From NCBI GenBank assembly GCA_029202385.1, contig CP119314.1:4825001-4889000 (forward strand): a DNA stretch of 64,000 nucleotides. The letters are read 5' to 3'. The notes under the pieces are model-generated. The model worked only from the letters and a program-made list of their open reading frames with translations, was not told the DNA's origin and searched no databases. This document shows positions 36,534-46,736 of the stretch, piece after piece; the first letter of the stretch is position 1; each line of letters begins with the position of its first letter. This stretch comes from Candidatus Sphingomonas phytovorans (GTDB lineage Bacteria; Pseudomonadota; Alphaproteobacteria; Sphingomonadales; Sphingomonadaceae). A program made the translations under genes and the position numbers.

Positions 36534-38663
36534 ATGAGGATCAGGACGTTGGAGCGCACTTGTGTCGCGGCCTTGCTGTGCGGGGTGGCGGTGCTGCCCT
36601 TCGCCGCGCCGGCCCTTGCCCAGAATGCGCCGCTTGAAAGCGTGATGAGCGCTCCCTTTCCGATGGACCTGACCGCATCCCGCACCGACGGACGTGTCGC
36701 CTGGGTTTCCAACGAGCAGGGCGTGCGCAACATCATGGTCGCGGCGCGCAAGCCGGATGGTTCCTTCGCGCCGGCCAGCGTCACGAGCTACAGCCGCGAC
36801 AATGGCTATGAACTGGATCACCTGACCTGGGCGAACAGCGGCAAGGCGATCGTCTATACTGGCGGCGGCAGCCTCGAAGGCGGCGGCCCGGTCAACACCG
36901 AAAGCCTGCCGTCCGGCCCGATGGTCAAGGAAGTGCTCGCGCTGACGATCGGCGAGGCGACCTCGCGCACCTTCGGTCCCGGCGAAGCGCCTGAGGCATC
37001 GCCGGTCGACGATCGCATCGCCTTCGTTCGCGGCGGCCAGATCTGGCTCGCCCGGCTCGGATCGAAGGATGTGGCGACTCAGTTGATCCACGATCGCGGT
37101 TCCTCAAGCGGCATTTCCTGGTCGCCTGACGGATCGAGGATCGCGTTCATCAGTCATCGCCGTGACGGACAGGCGCTGCTCGGCATCTACGAATTCGCCA
37201 GCGCGAAGATCCTGTGGATGGCGCCCGCCACTGATCGCGACGGTGCCCCGCAATGGTCACCTGATGGCAAGCGCATCGCCTGGGTACGCATTCCGGCGGG
37301 CCAGCCGGCGTTCCGTGGCTTCCTGCCGATCCGCGCCGCGCCGCCCTGGTCGATCTGGGTCGGCGATGCGACGACGGGTGAATCGCGCCAGGTCTGGCGC
37401 GCGGCGTCAGGCCCGGGCAGCGCCTTCCGCCAGGTCGAGGACGGCACGATGCTGTTCTGGGCCGCCGACGACCGCCTCGTCTTCCCGTGGGAGAAGACCG
37501 GATGGATCAGGCTCTATTCGGTCCCTGCCGATGGCGGCGAGGCTACTCCGCTGACGCCGGACGGCTCGGAACTGTTCGCGGCCGATCTCGATCCGTCGCG
37601 CAGGAAGATCATCTTCTCGTCCAATTCGACCGATGACGACCACCGCCATCTCTGGGAAGTCCCTGCCGCGGGCGGCACCGCGCGGGCGCTGACCAGGGGG
37701 GCGAGCGTCGAGGACCTGCCGGCCGTCACGAAGGACGGTGTGGTCTATGCGCTGCACGGCACCGGTCGCGATCCGCTGACGCCGGTCGCGCTCAACGCCA
37801 GTGGCGCGATGGAGCCTGTCTATGCTCCGGCAGCCTTGAAGAACTTTCCGCGCCAGGCGCTGGTCGTGCCGCAGCGGGTGGTGTTCGACGCCAGCGACAG
37901 GCTGCCGGTCCATGGCCAGCTCTTCCTTCCGGAGGGCAAGGCGCCGGGCAGGAAGCCCGCCGTCCTGTTCTTCCATGGCGGGCCGCAACGGCAGATGCTG
38001 CTCGGCTGGCATCCGATGGGCGCCTACACGCATCTCTATGCGATGAACCAGTTCCTCGCGAGCCAGGGCTATATCGTCCTGTCGGTAAACTTCCGCGGCG
38101 GTACCGGCTACGGCCTCAACTGGCGCGAACCGCTCGAGTTCGCCGAGACGGGGGGCAGCGAGGTTCGCGATATCGCCGGGGCGGTCGCCTATCTCAAGAC
38201 CCGCCCGGACGTGGATGCGTCGCGCATCGGCGTCTACGGGATGAGCTATGGCGGGGTGATGACCTCGCTCGCGCTGTCGAAGCTGCCGAACGACTTTGCC
38301 GCCGGTGTCGATATCGCCGGGGTGCACAACTGGAAGACCTTCCTGCCTTACCTTACCGAGCCGGGCGCACCTCCCGGACCGGCCGAGGTGGCGGTGAAAT
38401 CCTCGGCGATCAGCAGCGTCGCTGACTGGACCGCGCCGGTGCTGATCGTCCAGGGCGACGATGATCGCGCGGTGAACTTCGCACAGTCGGTCGAGCTGGT
38501 CGGCGCATTGCGTGAGGTCGGCAAGGTCGAGCCTGAGTTGTTCGTCCTGCCCGACGAGGTGCACGACTTCATCCGCCACCGGAGCTGGCTGGCGGTGTTC
38601 GACAGGACTCAGGAATTCCTGCAGCGCAAGTTGATGAAAAAGGGCGTGAGCGCGGGAAAGTGA
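36534..38663 (+). CDS. Exported S9-family prolyl/acylaminoacyl peptidase
   Basis: A 709-aa serine peptidase with a WD40-like propeller (TolB-type repeats such as DGRVAWVSNEQGVRNIMVA, WSPDGSRIAFISHR, WSPDGKRIAWVRI) and a C-terminal catalytic domain: Ser571 in GMSYGGVM, Asp in VQGDDDRAVN, His in LPDEVHDF, with FHGGPQRQ as oxyanion loop. A signal peptide (TCVAALLCGVAVLPFAAPAL) directs export. Start ATG 36534 follows AAGGTGGGG; an ATG at 36516 is less fitting. It resembles the DPP4/S9C acylaminoacyl peptidase group. It converges with the LMW phosphatase gene. Confidence 0.93.
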   Translation: MRIRTLERTCVAALLCGVAVLPFAAPALAQNAPLESVMSAPFPMDLTASRTDGRVAWVSNEQGVRNIMVAARKPDGSFAPASVTSYSRDNGYELDHLTWANSGKAIVYTGGGSLEGGGPVNTESLPSGPMVKEVLALTIGEATSRTFGPGEAPEASPVDDRIAFVRGGQIWLARLGSKDVATQLIHDRGSSSGISWSPDGSRIAFISHRRDGQALLGIYEFASAKILWMAPATDRDGAPQWSPDGKRIAWVRIPAGQPAFRGFLPIRAAPPWSIWVGDATTGESRQVWRAASGPGSAFRQVEDGTMLFWAADDRLVFPWEKTGWIRLYSVPADGGEATPLTPDGSELFAADLDPSRRKIIFSSNSTDDDHRHLWEVPAAGGTARALTRGASVEDLPAVTKDGVVYALHGTGRDPLTPVALNASGAMEPVYAPAALKNFPRQALVVPQRVVFDASDRLPVHGQLFLPEGKAPGRKPAVLFFHGGPQRQMLLGWHPMGAYTHLYAMNQFLASQGYIVLSVNFRGGTGYGLNWREPLEFAETGGSEVRDIAGAVAYLKTRPDVDASRIGVYGMSYGGVMTSLALSKLPNDFAAGVDIAGVHNWKTFLPYLTEPGAPPGPAEVAVKSSAISSVADWTAPVLIVQGDDDRAVNFAQSVELVGALREVGKVEPELFVLPDEVHDFIRHRSWLAVFDRTQEFLQRKLMKKGVSAGK

Positions 38664-38671
38664 AACCGGGG

Positions 38672-38691
38672 CCTGAAGAGCGATCTTCAGG
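38672..38691. terminator. Bidirectional terminator hairpin between convergent genes
   Basis: CCTGAAGA (38672-38679), loop GCGA, TCTTCAGG (38684-38691): a perfect 8-bp stem between the S9 peptidase and the phosphatase genes, overlapping the phosphatase stop codon. It can work in either direction; no clear U-run is present. Confidence 0.65.
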
Positions 38692-39157
38692 TCCGTAGCC
38701 GGTCCACCAGCGCCCGGGCGGCGGTGGTGACATCGTTCCAGGTCGTCTCGAATCCCTCGTCGTCACCGTAATAAGGATCCTGTACCGCCTGGCCTTCGCG
38801 ACCCGGCGCGACGTTCAGCAGAAGGTCCAGTGCCGCGGTCGAATCCGCCGGTGCGATTGCCTGCAGGTCAGCGAGATTACTGGCGTCGAGCGCGAAGATA
38901 TGGGTGAATCGGCGAAAGTCCCCGGCGCTGACCTGCCGGGCGCGATAGCCCGAAATGTCGATGCCGTGGCGCTTCGCCGTCGCCACCGCACGGCGATCGG
39001 GACCGGCGCCGATATGCCAGTCCCCCGTCCCGGCGGAATCGGCCTCGGCCGACAGACCCGCTCGATCCGCTTCGGCACGGAATGCCGCTTCGGCCAGGGG
39101 TGAGCGGCAGATATTGCCGAGGCAGACGAACAGGATGGCGGCCTTGGATGCGGTCAT
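38687..39157 (-). CDS. Low-molecular-weight protein tyrosine phosphatase
   Basis: A 156-aa phosphatase. The P-loop CLGNICRS with Cys12 and Arg18 and the general-acid loop DPYYGDDEGF near the C-terminus are complete, so it should be active on phosphotyrosine or small phosphoesters. SAGTGDWHIGAGPDRRA, KRHGIDISGYRARQ and HIFALDASN match the family order. It is single, with no neighbouring Wzc/Wzb-type kinase, and is followed on the same strand by hutC upstream, 71 nt apart. Role cannot be fixed from context. Confidence 0.95.
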   Translation of the reverse strand: MTASKAAILFVCLGNICRSPLAEAAFRAEADRAGLSAEADSAGTGDWHIGAGPDRRAVATAKRHGIDISGYRARQVSAGDFRRFTHIFALDASNLADLQAIAPADSTAALDLLLNVAPGREGQAVQDPYYGDDEGFETTWNDVTTAARALVDRLRT

Positions 39158-39228
39158 GTCCGACGGATACGCGCTGGCAACCGGTTTGTCGCGTTCCTCC
39201 GAACGCCGGATTCCGGCAAGCCATGCCG

Positions 39229-39918
39229 TCAGCGCGGCGTGAAATCCTCGACCAGGTCATAGCGGTCGCCCGGAAAGAGCTGCCGCGCGAAGGTGACCGC
39301 CGCATCGCTCCGCCAGGTCCAGCGCTCGATCTGCAGGCAGGGCGAGCCGGCGGCGACATGGAGGTGGCGCGCGACGGCGGGCGAGGCGGCAACCGCGCCG
39401 ATCCGGTGACGCGCGTCGGTCCAGGGCACATGGCCGAGCAGCCAGGTGCCGGGCGCGACCTCGTCGAAGGAGATCTCCGCTGCCTCGGGCACGGTGTCCA
39501 GGTCGAGCCAGCGCTCTTCCCAGCCAAAGGGCTGGCCGCTCGCATGATGGATACCGCAGAGCCGCAGCCACCGCGCGGCGGGGCTCGTCTCGACCTCTCC
39601 CGGCGGGCTCATGTCGAGACTCTTCGAGACCAGCTTCCAGCGATAGGCCTCGCCGCGCGCCGCGATCAGCGCGCCGATATCCGGCACGCCGACCACCGCC
39701 GACTGGATGCGCGGATGTGCCACGAACGATCCGGCGCGACGGCGGCGCTCGATCAGCCCTTCGCGCGCGAGGCGGCTGAGCGCCTTGTTCACGGTCGCGC
39801 GGGCGCAGCCATAGGTGACGACAAGCTCATGCTCGAACGGGATGCGTGTGCCGGGCACCCATTCGCCTGACCGGATGCGCTCCTCGATATCGCGCCGGAT
39901 GCGCGCCTCGATCGTCAT
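39229..39918 (-). CDS. hutC: Histidine utilisation repressor HutC (GntR/HutC family)
   Basis: A 229-aa GntR regulator of the HutC subfamily: winged HTH at 5-70 (MTIEARIRRDIEERIRSGEW, YGCARATVNKALSRLAREGL, RRRAGSFVAHP) and a UbiC-transcription-regulator ligand domain afterward (ERWLDLDTVPEAAEISFDEV, TFARQLFPGDRYDL). It represses hut genes until urocanate binds (family knowledge). ATG 39918 overlaps the hutF stop (ATGA), so the frame open to 40401 was not used. The palindromic site at 41291-41310 is its likely operator. Confidence 0.95.
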   Translation of the reverse strand: MTIEARIRRDIEERIRSGEWVPGTRIPFEHELVVTYGCARATVNKALSRLAREGLIERRRRAGSFVAHPRIQSAVVGVPDIGALIAARGEAYRWKLVSKSLDMSPPGEVETSPAARWLRLCGIHHASGQPFGWEERWLDLDTVPEAAEISFDEVAPGTWLLGHVPWTDARHRIGAVAASPAVARHLHVAAGSPCLQIERWTWRSDAAVTFARQLFPGDRYDLVEDFTPR

Positions 39919-41267
39919 CCGTCCATCAGGCGGGCGAGCACGGCAGAAAAGCGCCGCCGTGTTTCTTCGCCGCGCACATGCCTGCCACCCTCCACCAGCC
40001 GGGTGCCCCGGCGCCAGACACAGTCTATCCCCGTGCGCGTCGCGAAAATCCAGCTGTCGAGCAGCCTGTCGCCCGAACGCGCGACAAAGGCGGGGTCGTC
40101 GGCATCGAGTGAGACCAGGTCGGCGGGACGACCGACCGCGATCCCTCCCTCGACACCCAGCGCGCGCGATCCGCCGGCCAGGGCGCCCGCGAACAATGTC
40201 GCGCCGATCGAGGGCCGGTCGCCGGCAAGGACGCAGCGCTGGTGCAGGCTCAGCCGCTGGCCATATTCGAGCAGGCGCAGTTCCTCGGTGGCGGAGATCA
40301 GCACGTTGGAATCGCTGCCGATCCCGAAGGCGCCGCCTTCGGCGAGATAGGTGGCAGCCGGAAAGATGCCGTCGCCGAGATTGGCCTCGGTGATCGGACA
40401 AAGCCCGGCGATCGCGCCGCTACGCGCAAGGGCGAAGCGTTCCGCGTCAGTGACATGAGTCGCATGGACCAGGCACCAGCGGGGATCGACCGGCATTTCG
40501 CCCTGCAGCCATTCGACCGGCCGCCGGCCGCTCCAGGCCAGGCAATCGGCCACTTCCTTGCGCTGCTCGGCGATATGGATGTGGATCGGGTTGGCTCCAG
40601 CGAGCGGCAGGATCGCACGAAGCTCATCGGGTGTCGCCGCGCGCAGGCTGTGCGGCGCGATGCCGGCCACGGCGTCGGGCAGGGCAGCGACGGCGCTGCG
40701 GCTTCCGTCCAGCAATCTGGCATAGCCGTCGACATCGTTCAGGAAACGGCGTTGCGCGGCACCGGGCGCCGCGCCGCCAAAGCCGCCATGGGCGTAGAAG
40801 ACCGGTAGCAGCGTCAGGGCGATGCCGCTCGCCTGCGCCGCCGCCGCGACTCGAGCCGCCATCTCCGCCGGGTCGGCATAAAGGCGGCCGTCGGGATCGT
40901 GGTGGAGATAGTGGAACTCGCCGACCCGCGTGAAGCCGGTCTCAAGCATCTCGACATAGGCCAGCGTCGCGATCGCCTCCACATCCTCAGGGCCGAGCCG
41001 GTCGAGGAAGCGGTACATCAGGTCCCGCCACGACCAGAAATCGTCGCCGGTCGTGCCGCGCTGCTCGGCGAGACCAGCCATGCCGCGCTGGAATGCATGG
41101 CTGTGGAGATTGGGCAGGCCGGGCAGGCCGATCGCATGGCGCTCGTCGCCGGCGGCCGGATCGACGCCGGTCGCGATCGCGGAAATCAGGCCGTCTGAAA
41201 TCTCCAGCCGAACCCGGTCGACCCAGTCGTTATCAACGAACGCGGTCTCGAACCACAATGCCGGCAT
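39915..41267 (-). CDS. hutF: Formimidoylglutamate deiminase HutF
   Basis: A 450-aa amidohydrolase-superfamily enzyme that deaminates N-formimino-L-glutamate to N-formyl-L-glutamate. The metal motif LHSHAFQRGMAGL (HxH), VTAGCT-like barrel elements, HIHIAEQRKEV, LVHATHV and GIGSDSNVLIS follow in order. Its presence with hutG gives the five-step histidine pathway (ammonia plus formate) rather than direct formiminoglutamase. The ribosome site AGGAGA is 6 nt from the second of two consecutive ATGs (41267); frame extension to 41477 was rejected. Transcribed divergently from hutI. Confidence 0.95.
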   Translation of the reverse strand: MPALWFETAFVDNDWVDRVRLEISDGLISAIATGVDPAAGDERHAIGLPGLPNLHSHAFQRGMAGLAEQRGTTGDDFWSWRDLMYRFLDRLGPEDVEAIATLAYVEMLETGFTRVGEFHYLHHDPDGRLYADPAEMAARVAAAAQASGIALTLLPVFYAHGGFGGAAPGAAQRRFLNDVDGYARLLDGSRSAVAALPDAVAGIAPHSLRAATPDELRAILPLAGANPIHIHIAEQRKEVADCLAWSGRRPVEWLQGEMPVDPRWCLVHATHVTDAERFALARSGAIAGLCPITEANLGDGIFPAATYLAEGGAFGIGSDSNVLISATEELRLLEYGQRLSLHQRCVLAGDRPSIGATLFAGALAGGSRALGVEGGIAVGRPADLVSLDADDPAFVARSGDRLLDSWIFATRTGIDCVWRRGTRLVEGGRHVRGEETRRRFSAVLARLMDG

Positions 41268-41290
41268 CATCTTCTCCTGCCTGTCGGTAC

Positions 41291-41310
41291 GAATATGTCT
41301 AGACATATTC
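41291..41310. promoter_or_regulatory. hutO: HutC operator, perfect 20-bp palindrome
   Basis: GAATATGTCTAGACATATTC is a perfect palindrome in the 68-nt gap between the divergent hutF and hutI genes, 24 nt from hutF and 25 nt from hutI. Its TGTCTAGACA core fits GntR/HutC operators. One bound dimer could control both promoters. No other copy is seen in the window. Confidence 0.85.
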
Positions 41311-41335
41311 ATCGGATTGGCCAAGTCTGTATCGC

Positions 41336-42553
41336 ATGACGACTCCGAACCATCCCCGCTGCGACCGCCTGTGGCGCAATGCCCGGCTGGCGACCTGTGT
41401 GGGCGAGGGGCTTGGGCTGGTCGACGACGGCATTGTCGCGGCGTGCGACGGGCGAATCGCTTATGCCGGGCCGGCAAGCGGCGCGCCGGCCTTCGAAGCG
41501 GACGAGTCGATCGACTGCGAAGGCCGCTGGATCACGCCTGGCCTGATTGATTGCCACACCCACCTCGTCCATGCTGGCGACCGCGCGCGCGAGTTCGAGA
41601 TGCGGCTGGACGGCGCAACCTATGAAGAGATTGCACGTGCGGGCGGCGGCATCCGCTCGACCATGGCCGCGACCCGGGCCGCCGGCGAGGCAGAGCTTGT
41701 CGGGAGCGCGCTGCGCCGTCTCGACGCGTTGATCGCTGAAGGGGCGACGACCGTCGAGGTGAAGTCGGGCTATGGCCTGACGCTCGATGACGAACTGAAG
41801 ATGCTGCGCGCGGCACGCGCGCTCGGCGAAACCCGGCGGGTCCGTGTCCGCACGACCTTCCTCGGCGCCCATGCCCTGCCGCCCGAATGGGCCGGCGATC
41901 CCGACGGCTATGTCGATCTGGTCTGCGACACGATGATCCCGGCGGTTGCCGGGGCGGGCCTCGCCGATGCCGTGGATGCGTTCTGCGAGGGGATCGGCTT
42001 CACCGTCGCGCAGACCGAGCGCGTCTTCGCCGCCGCTACCGCGCAGGGCCTTCCGGTCAAGCTCCATGCCGAGCAACTGTCGAACCTGCATGGTGCCGCG
42101 CTCGCCGCACGCTACGGCGCGCTGTCGGCCGACCATCTCGAATATCTCGATTCGGACGGTATCGCGGCGATGGCGCGAAGCGGCACGGTCGCGACCCTTT
42201 TGCCCGGCGCCTATTATTTCGTGCGGGAAACCAAGCTGCCGCCGATCGCCGCGCTGCGCGAGGCTTCTGTGCCGATCGCGCTCGCGACCGACTGCAATCC
42301 CGGCACCTCGCCGCTCACCTCGCTGCTGCTGGTCATGAACATGGGCGCGACGCTGTTCCGCCTGACCGTGACTGAATGCCTGCGCGGCGTGACCGTCAAC
42401 GCGGCCCGCGCGCTCGGCCTGCAGGACGAGGTCGGCACGCTTGAGGCGGGCAAGGCCTGCGATCTCGCCATCTGGGACGTGGGTCACCCGTCCGAACTCG
42501 TCTATCGCATGGGGTTCAACCCGCTCCATGCCCGTATCTGGAGTGGTCTATGA
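41336..42553 (+). CDS. hutI: Imidazolonepropionase HutI
   Basis: A 405-aa amidohydrolase that opens 4-imidazolone-5-propionate to N-formimino-L-glutamate. Visible signatures are the metal motif [40 protein letters not shown] [23 protein letters not shown] (metal His) and [11 protein letters not shown] (metal Asp). No Shine-Dalgarno sequence is seen before ATG 41336, so the message may be leaderless or nearly so, given the operator only 25 nt upstream. The stop overlaps hutH (ATGA). Confidence 0.97.
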   Translation: MTTPNHPRCDRLWRNARLATCVGEGLGLVDDGIVAACDGRIAYAGPASGAPAFEADESIDCEGRWITPGLIDCHTHLVHAGDRAREFEMRLDGATYEEIARAGGGIRSTMAATRAAGEAELVGSALRRLDALIAEGATTVEVKSGYGLTLDDELKMLRAARALGETRRVRVRTTFLGAHALPPEWAGDPDGYVDLVCDTMIPAVAGAGLADAVDAFCEGIGFTVAQTERVFAAATAQGLPVKLHAEQLSNLHGAALAARYGALSADHLEYLDSDGIAAMARSGTVATLLPGAYYFVRETKLPPIAALREASVPIALATDCNPGTSPLTSLLLVMNMGATLFRLTVTECLRGVTVNAARALGLQDEVGTLEAGKACDLAIWDVGHPSELVYRMGFNPLHARIWSGL

Positions 42554-44082
42554 AAGCGATTGTCCTGAAACCCGGTGCGGTGCCGCTGAGTGACTGGCGT
42601 GCCATTTATCGGGGCGCGGCGGTATCGCTCGATCCGGTGTCCGCCGGGGTGATCGCCGCCAGCGCCGCGGCGGTCGAGCGGATTCTCGCCCGGGGCGAGC
42701 CGGTCTATGGCATCAACACCGGTTTCGGGAAGCTCGCCAGCGTTCGCATCGAGGCGGGCGATCTCGCCACGCTCCAGCGCAACATCGTGCTGAGCCACGC
42801 CGCCGGAACCGGTGGGCCGTCGCCGGTGCCGGTGGTGCGGCTGATGCTGGCGCTGAAGCTGGCCAGCCTTGCCCAGGGCGCGTCGGGCGTGCAGCCCGCG
42901 ACCGTCGCCCTGCTCGAAGCGATGCTGGCGCGCGGGCTGACGCCGCTGATCCCGGCACAGGGTTCGGTCGGCGCCTCGGGCGATCTCGCGCCGCTCGCGC
43001 ATATGGCCGCGACGATGATCGGGGTCGGTGACATCCTGGTCGACGGGCAGCGGCTGTCGGCGGCCGAAGCGCTGGCCGGCGCCGGGCTGGCGCCGGTGAC
43101 GCTTGGCCCCAAGGAAGGGCTGGCACTGCTCAATGGCACGCAATTCTCCACCGCCACCGCGCTGGCGGGGCTGTTCGAGGCGGAACTGCTGCACCAGTCG
43201 GCGCTCGTCACCGGGGCGCTTTCGACCGAGGCGGCCAAGGGATCGGACACGCCGTTCGATCCGCGCATCCACACGCTCCGCCGCCATGCCGGGCAGATCG
43301 AGACGGCGGCGGTGCTGCGTACCCTGATGACGGGGTCGGCGATCCGCGCCTCGCATGCGGTAGGCGATCCGCGCGTGCAGGACCCTTATTGCCTGCGCTG
43401 CCAGCCCCAGGTGATGGGCGCGGTGCTTGACGTGCTGCGCCAGGCCGCCGCCACGCTGGAGAACGAGGCGAACTGCGTTTCCGACAACCCGCTGATCTTC
43501 GCTGATACCGATGAAGCGCTGTCGGGCGGCAATTTCCATGCCGAGCCGGTTGCCTTCGCCGCCGACATGATCGCGCTCGGGCTCTGCGAGATCGGCTCGA
43601 TTGCCGAGCGGCGCATCGCCATGCTGGTCGATCCCGCGCTGTCCGGCCTGCCCGCCTTCCTGACGCCGCAGCCGGGGCTCAACTCCGGCTTCATGATTCC
43701 GCAGGTGACGGCGGCGGCGCTCGTCTCGGAGAACAAGCAGCGGGCGTATCCGGCGAGCGTGGATTCGATCCCGACCTCGGCCAATCAGGAAGACCATGTC
43801 TCGATGGCGGCGCATGGCGCGCGCCGGCTGCTCGACATGGCGGAGAATCTTGGCGCGGTCTTGGGCATCGAATTGCTCGCCGCCGTGCAGGGCTGTGAAT
43901 TCCATGTGCCGCTCACCTCGTCCGACGCGCTCGAGGCGGCGCGGGCGCGGCTGCGGCGCGAGGTGCCGTGGCTTGACCATGATCGCCACATGCATCCCGA
44001 TATGGAGGCGGCGAACGCGATCATCCGTTCCGGCGCGCTGGTCGAGGCAGTGGGGATCGCCCTGCCGGGAGTGGCGGGATGA
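42550..44082 (+). CDS. hutH: Histidine ammonia-lyase HutH
   Basis: A 510-aa lyase that deaminates L-histidine to urocanate, the first step of the pathway. The MIO cofactor triad Ala142-Ser143-Gly144 lies in [14 protein letters not shown] at the same numbers as in Pseudomonas HutH; the active-site tyrosine region [10 protein letters not shown] and the [20 protein letters not shown] signature are also intact. It overlaps hutI and hutG by 4 nt each. Cytoplasmic, homotetrameric by family knowledge. Confidence 0.97.
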   Translation: MKAIVLKPGAVPLSDWRAIYRGAAVSLDPVSAGVIAASAAAVERILARGEPVYGINTGFGKLASVRIEAGDLATLQRNIVLSHAAGTGGPSPVPVVRLMLALKLASLAQGASGVQPATVALLEAMLARGLTPLIPAQGSVGASGDLAPLAHMAATMIGVGDILVDGQRLSAAEALAGAGLAPVTLGPKEGLALLNGTQFSTATALAGLFEAELLHQSALVTGALSTEAAKGSDTPFDPRIHTLRRHAGQIETAAVLRTLMTGSAIRASHAVGDPRVQDPYCLRCQPQVMGAVLDVLRQAAATLENEANCVSDNPLIFADTDEALSGGNFHAEPVAFAADMIALGLCEIGSIAERRIAMLVDPALSGLPAFLTPQPGLNSGFMIPQVTAAALVSENKQRAYPASVDSIPTSANQEDHVSMAAHGARRLLDMAENLGAVLGIELLAAVQGCEFHVPLTSSDALEAARARLRREVPWLDHDRHMHPDMEAANAIIRSGALVEAVGIALPGVAG

Positions 44083-44894
44083 GCGTGGAGATCCGGCGCG
44101 GCACCGCGCCGCTCGTCGTCAGCTTTCCGCATACCGGCACTGATCTTCCGGCGGAGATCGAGGGCGGGTTCGTGTCGCCGTGGCTCGCGCGCCGCGATGC
44201 CGATTGGTGGATCGACCGGCTCTACGACTTTGCCGGCGATCTCGGCGCGACGACCGTCCGTACGACCGTCTCGCGCAGCGTGATCGACGTGAACCGCGAT
44301 CCGTCGGGCGCGTCGCTCTATCCCGGACAGGCGACGACCGAATTATGCCCGACCACGACCTTCGACGGCGGACCGCTCTATCGTGTCGGGCGCCAACCCG
44401 ATGGCGAGGAGATCGCGCGGCGTCGCTCGCTATGGTTCGATCCCTATCACGAGGCGATTGCCGCTGAACTGGCGCGCCTGCGGAAGGAACATCCGCGCGT
44501 GGTGCTGTACGATGCCCATTCGATCCGCAGCCATATCCCCCGGCTGTTCGAGGGCGAATTGCCGCAGTTCAATATCGGCACCTTCTCCGGCGCGAGCTGC
44601 GATCCGGCGCTGGCCGGCGCGGTGGAGGCTGAATGCATCGCGTCCGGCATGAGCCATGTGCTGGACGGCCGCTTCAAGGGGGGCTGGACCACCCGCCATT
44701 ATGGTCGCCCCCTGGATGGCGTCCACGCGATCCAGATGGAATTGGCGATGCGCGGCTATATGGCGGAGCCCGAGATGCCGGCGCCTGACATCTGGCCTAC
44801 CCCGCTCGATCCCGACACCGCCGCGCCGCTGCGTGCGACGCTTATCCGTATTCTGGAGGCGTGCACCGCCTTCGCGCTCAAGGACGTTCTATGA
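44079..44894 (+). CDS. hutG: N-formylglutamate deformylase HutG
   Basis: A 271-aa N-formylglutamate amidohydrolase releasing glutamate and formate, the last step of the five-step hut pathway. [10 protein letters not shown] near the N-terminus, [36 protein letters not shown] and [17 protein letters not shown] match the family. It pairs with hutF, which makes its substrate. ATGA overlap with hutH, and its own stop overlaps hutU. Confidence 0.95.
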   Translation: MSVEIRRGTAPLVVSFPHTGTDLPAEIEGGFVSPWLARRDADWWIDRLYDFAGDLGATTVRTTVSRSVIDVNRDPSGASLYPGQATTELCPTTTFDGGPLYRVGRQPDGEEIARRRSLWFDPYHEAIAAELARLRKEHPRVVLYDAHSIRSHIPRLFEGELPQFNIGTFSGASCDPALAGAVEAECIASGMSHVLDGRFKGGWTTRHYGRPLDGVHAIQMELAMRGYMAEPEMPAPDIWPTPLDPDTAAPLRATLIRILEACTAFALKDVL

Positions 44895-46555
44895 CTCGTT
44901 TGGACAATAGCCGCATCATCCGCCCCGCCACCGGTACCGCCCTGTCGGCGAAGAGCTGGCTGACCGAAGCGCCGCTGCGGATGCTGATGAACAACCTCCA
45001 TCCGGATGTGGCGGAGCGGCCTGAGGAACTAGTGGTCTATGGTGGGATCGGCCGCGCGGCGCGGGACTGGGAAAGCTATGACAGGATCGTCGCGGCGCTG
45101 ACCCGGCTCGAGGATGACGAGACCTTGCTGATCCAGTCGGGCAAGCCGGTCGGCGTGTTCCGCACCCATGCCGATGCCCCGCGCGTGCTGCTCGCCAATT
45201 CCAACCTGGTGCCGCACTGGGCAACCTGGGAGCATTTCAACGAGCTCGATCGCAAGGGCCTGGCGATGTACGGCCAGATGACCGCCGGGTCGTGGATCTA
45301 TATCGGCACCCAGGGCATCGTGCAGGGCACGTACGAGACGTTCGTCGAGATGGGACGTCAGCATTATGGCGGCGACCTGAAGGGCCGCTGGCTGCTGACC
45401 GCCGGGCTTGGCGGCATGGGCGGCGCGCAGCCGCTGGCGGCGGTGATGGCGGGTGCCTCCTGCCTCGCGATCGAATGCCAGCCGAGCCGGATCGAGATGC
45501 GGCTTCGCACCGGCTATCTCGATCGTGCCGCCGAGACGATCGACGAAGCGCTGGCGATGATCGAGCAGGCAAGGGCTGACGGAAAGCCGGTGTCGGTCGG
45601 CCTGCTCGGCAACGCCGCCGAGATCCTGCCCGAGCTCTACGCACGGGGCGTGCGGCCCGATTTGCTGACTGACCAGACCTCGGCGCACGACCCGATCAAC
45701 GGCTATCTGCCCGCCGGCTGGAGCGTCGCCGAGTGGATCGAGCGGCGCGAACGCGATCCGGAGAGCGTCGCCGTGGCCGCCAAGGCATCGATGGCGGTGC
45801 ATGTCCGCTCGATGCTCGATTTCCAGGCGGCGGGCGTGCCGACGGTCGACTACGGCAACAATATCCGCCAGGTGGCCAAGGACGAGGGCGTTGCCAACGC
45901 GTTCGACTTCCCCGGTTTCGTGCCGGCCTATATCCGCCCGCTGTTCTGCCGGGGCGTCGGCCCGTTCCGCTGGGTGGCGCTGTCGGGCGATCCGGAGGAC
46001 ATCTACAAGACCGATGCCAAGGTGAAGGAACTGCTGCCGGACAACAAGCATCTCCACACCTGGCTCGACATGGCGCGGGAACGGATCCATTTCCAGGGCC
46101 TGCCAGCGCGGATCTGCTGGGTCGGGCTCGGCGACCGGCAGCGGCTTGGCATGGCCTTTAACGAGATGGTGGCGAGCGGCGAGCTTAAGGCGCCGATCGT
46201 GATCGGGCGGGACCATCTCGATTCAGGATCGGTCGCCAGCCCCAATCGCGAGACCGAGGCGATGCGGGACGGGTCGGACGCGGTTTCGGACTGGCCGTTG
46301 CTCAACGCGTTGCTCAACACCGCCTCGGGCGCGACCTGGGTGTCGCTGCATCATGGTGGCGGGGTCGGCATGGGCTATTCGCAGCATGCCGGCATGGTGA
46401 TCGTCGCCGACGGCACAGAGGCTGCGGCGCGCCGGCTTGAGCGCGTGCTCTGGAACGATCCGGCCACCGGCGTGATGCGCCATGCCGACGCCGGATACGA
46501 CATCGCCATCGACTGCGCCCGCGAGAAAGGCCTCGACCTGCCGTCGCTCCGCTGA
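44891..46555 (+). CDS. hutU: Urocanate hydratase HutU
   Basis: A 554-aa urocanase converting urocanate to 4-imidazolone-5-propionate with bound NAD+. The active-site motif [16 protein letters not shown], the Rossmann-type [22 protein letters not shown] segment ([18 protein letters not shown]), [17 protein letters not shown] and the C-terminal [19 protein letters not shown] are all present. ATG 44891 overlaps the hutG stop, so the whole hutIHGU set is translationally coupled; the longer frame from 44861 was rejected. Confidence 0.97.
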   Translation: MTRLDNSRIIRPATGTALSAKSWLTEAPLRMLMNNLHPDVAERPEELVVYGGIGRAARDWESYDRIVAALTRLEDDETLLIQSGKPVGVFRTHADAPRVLLANSNLVPHWATWEHFNELDRKGLAMYGQMTAGSWIYIGTQGIVQGTYETFVEMGRQHYGGDLKGRWLLTAGLGGMGGAQPLAAVMAGASCLAIECQPSRIEMRLRTGYLDRAAETIDEALAMIEQARADGKPVSVGLLGNAAEILPELYARGVRPDLLTDQTSAHDPINGYLPAGWSVAEWIERRERDPESVAVAAKASMAVHVRSMLDFQAAGVPTVDYGNNIRQVAKDEGVANAFDFPGFVPAYIRPLFCRGVGPFRWVALSGDPEDIYKTDAKVKELLPDNKHLHTWLDMARERIHFQGLPARICWVGLGDRQRLGMAFNEMVASGELKAPIVIGRDHLDSGSVASPNRETEAMRDGSDAVSDWPLLNALLNTASGATWVSLHHGGGVGMGYSQHAGMVIVADGTEAAARRLERVLWNDPATGVMRHADAGYDIAIDCAREKGLDLPSLR

Positions 46556-46736
46556 GACTCCCCACCGGGCCGGTCCTATCCCCGGATTGCACCGTCCGAT
46601 ATGTGCGTATAGTCTGAGTTTCTATGACCAGAGCTATATCGCATGGAGAATATCCCGGTTGGGACGGAATGAGCCGGTTTAGAGAGCGCCCCGGCATGGG
46701 CCTGGACCAGCCAGTGCGACCGCTGCGAGCGGCCGC

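Noticed and set aside
39918..40401. N-terminal extension of hutC
   Set aside because: Lies inside hutF and is Arg-rich shadow sequence; ATG 39918 fits the family start.
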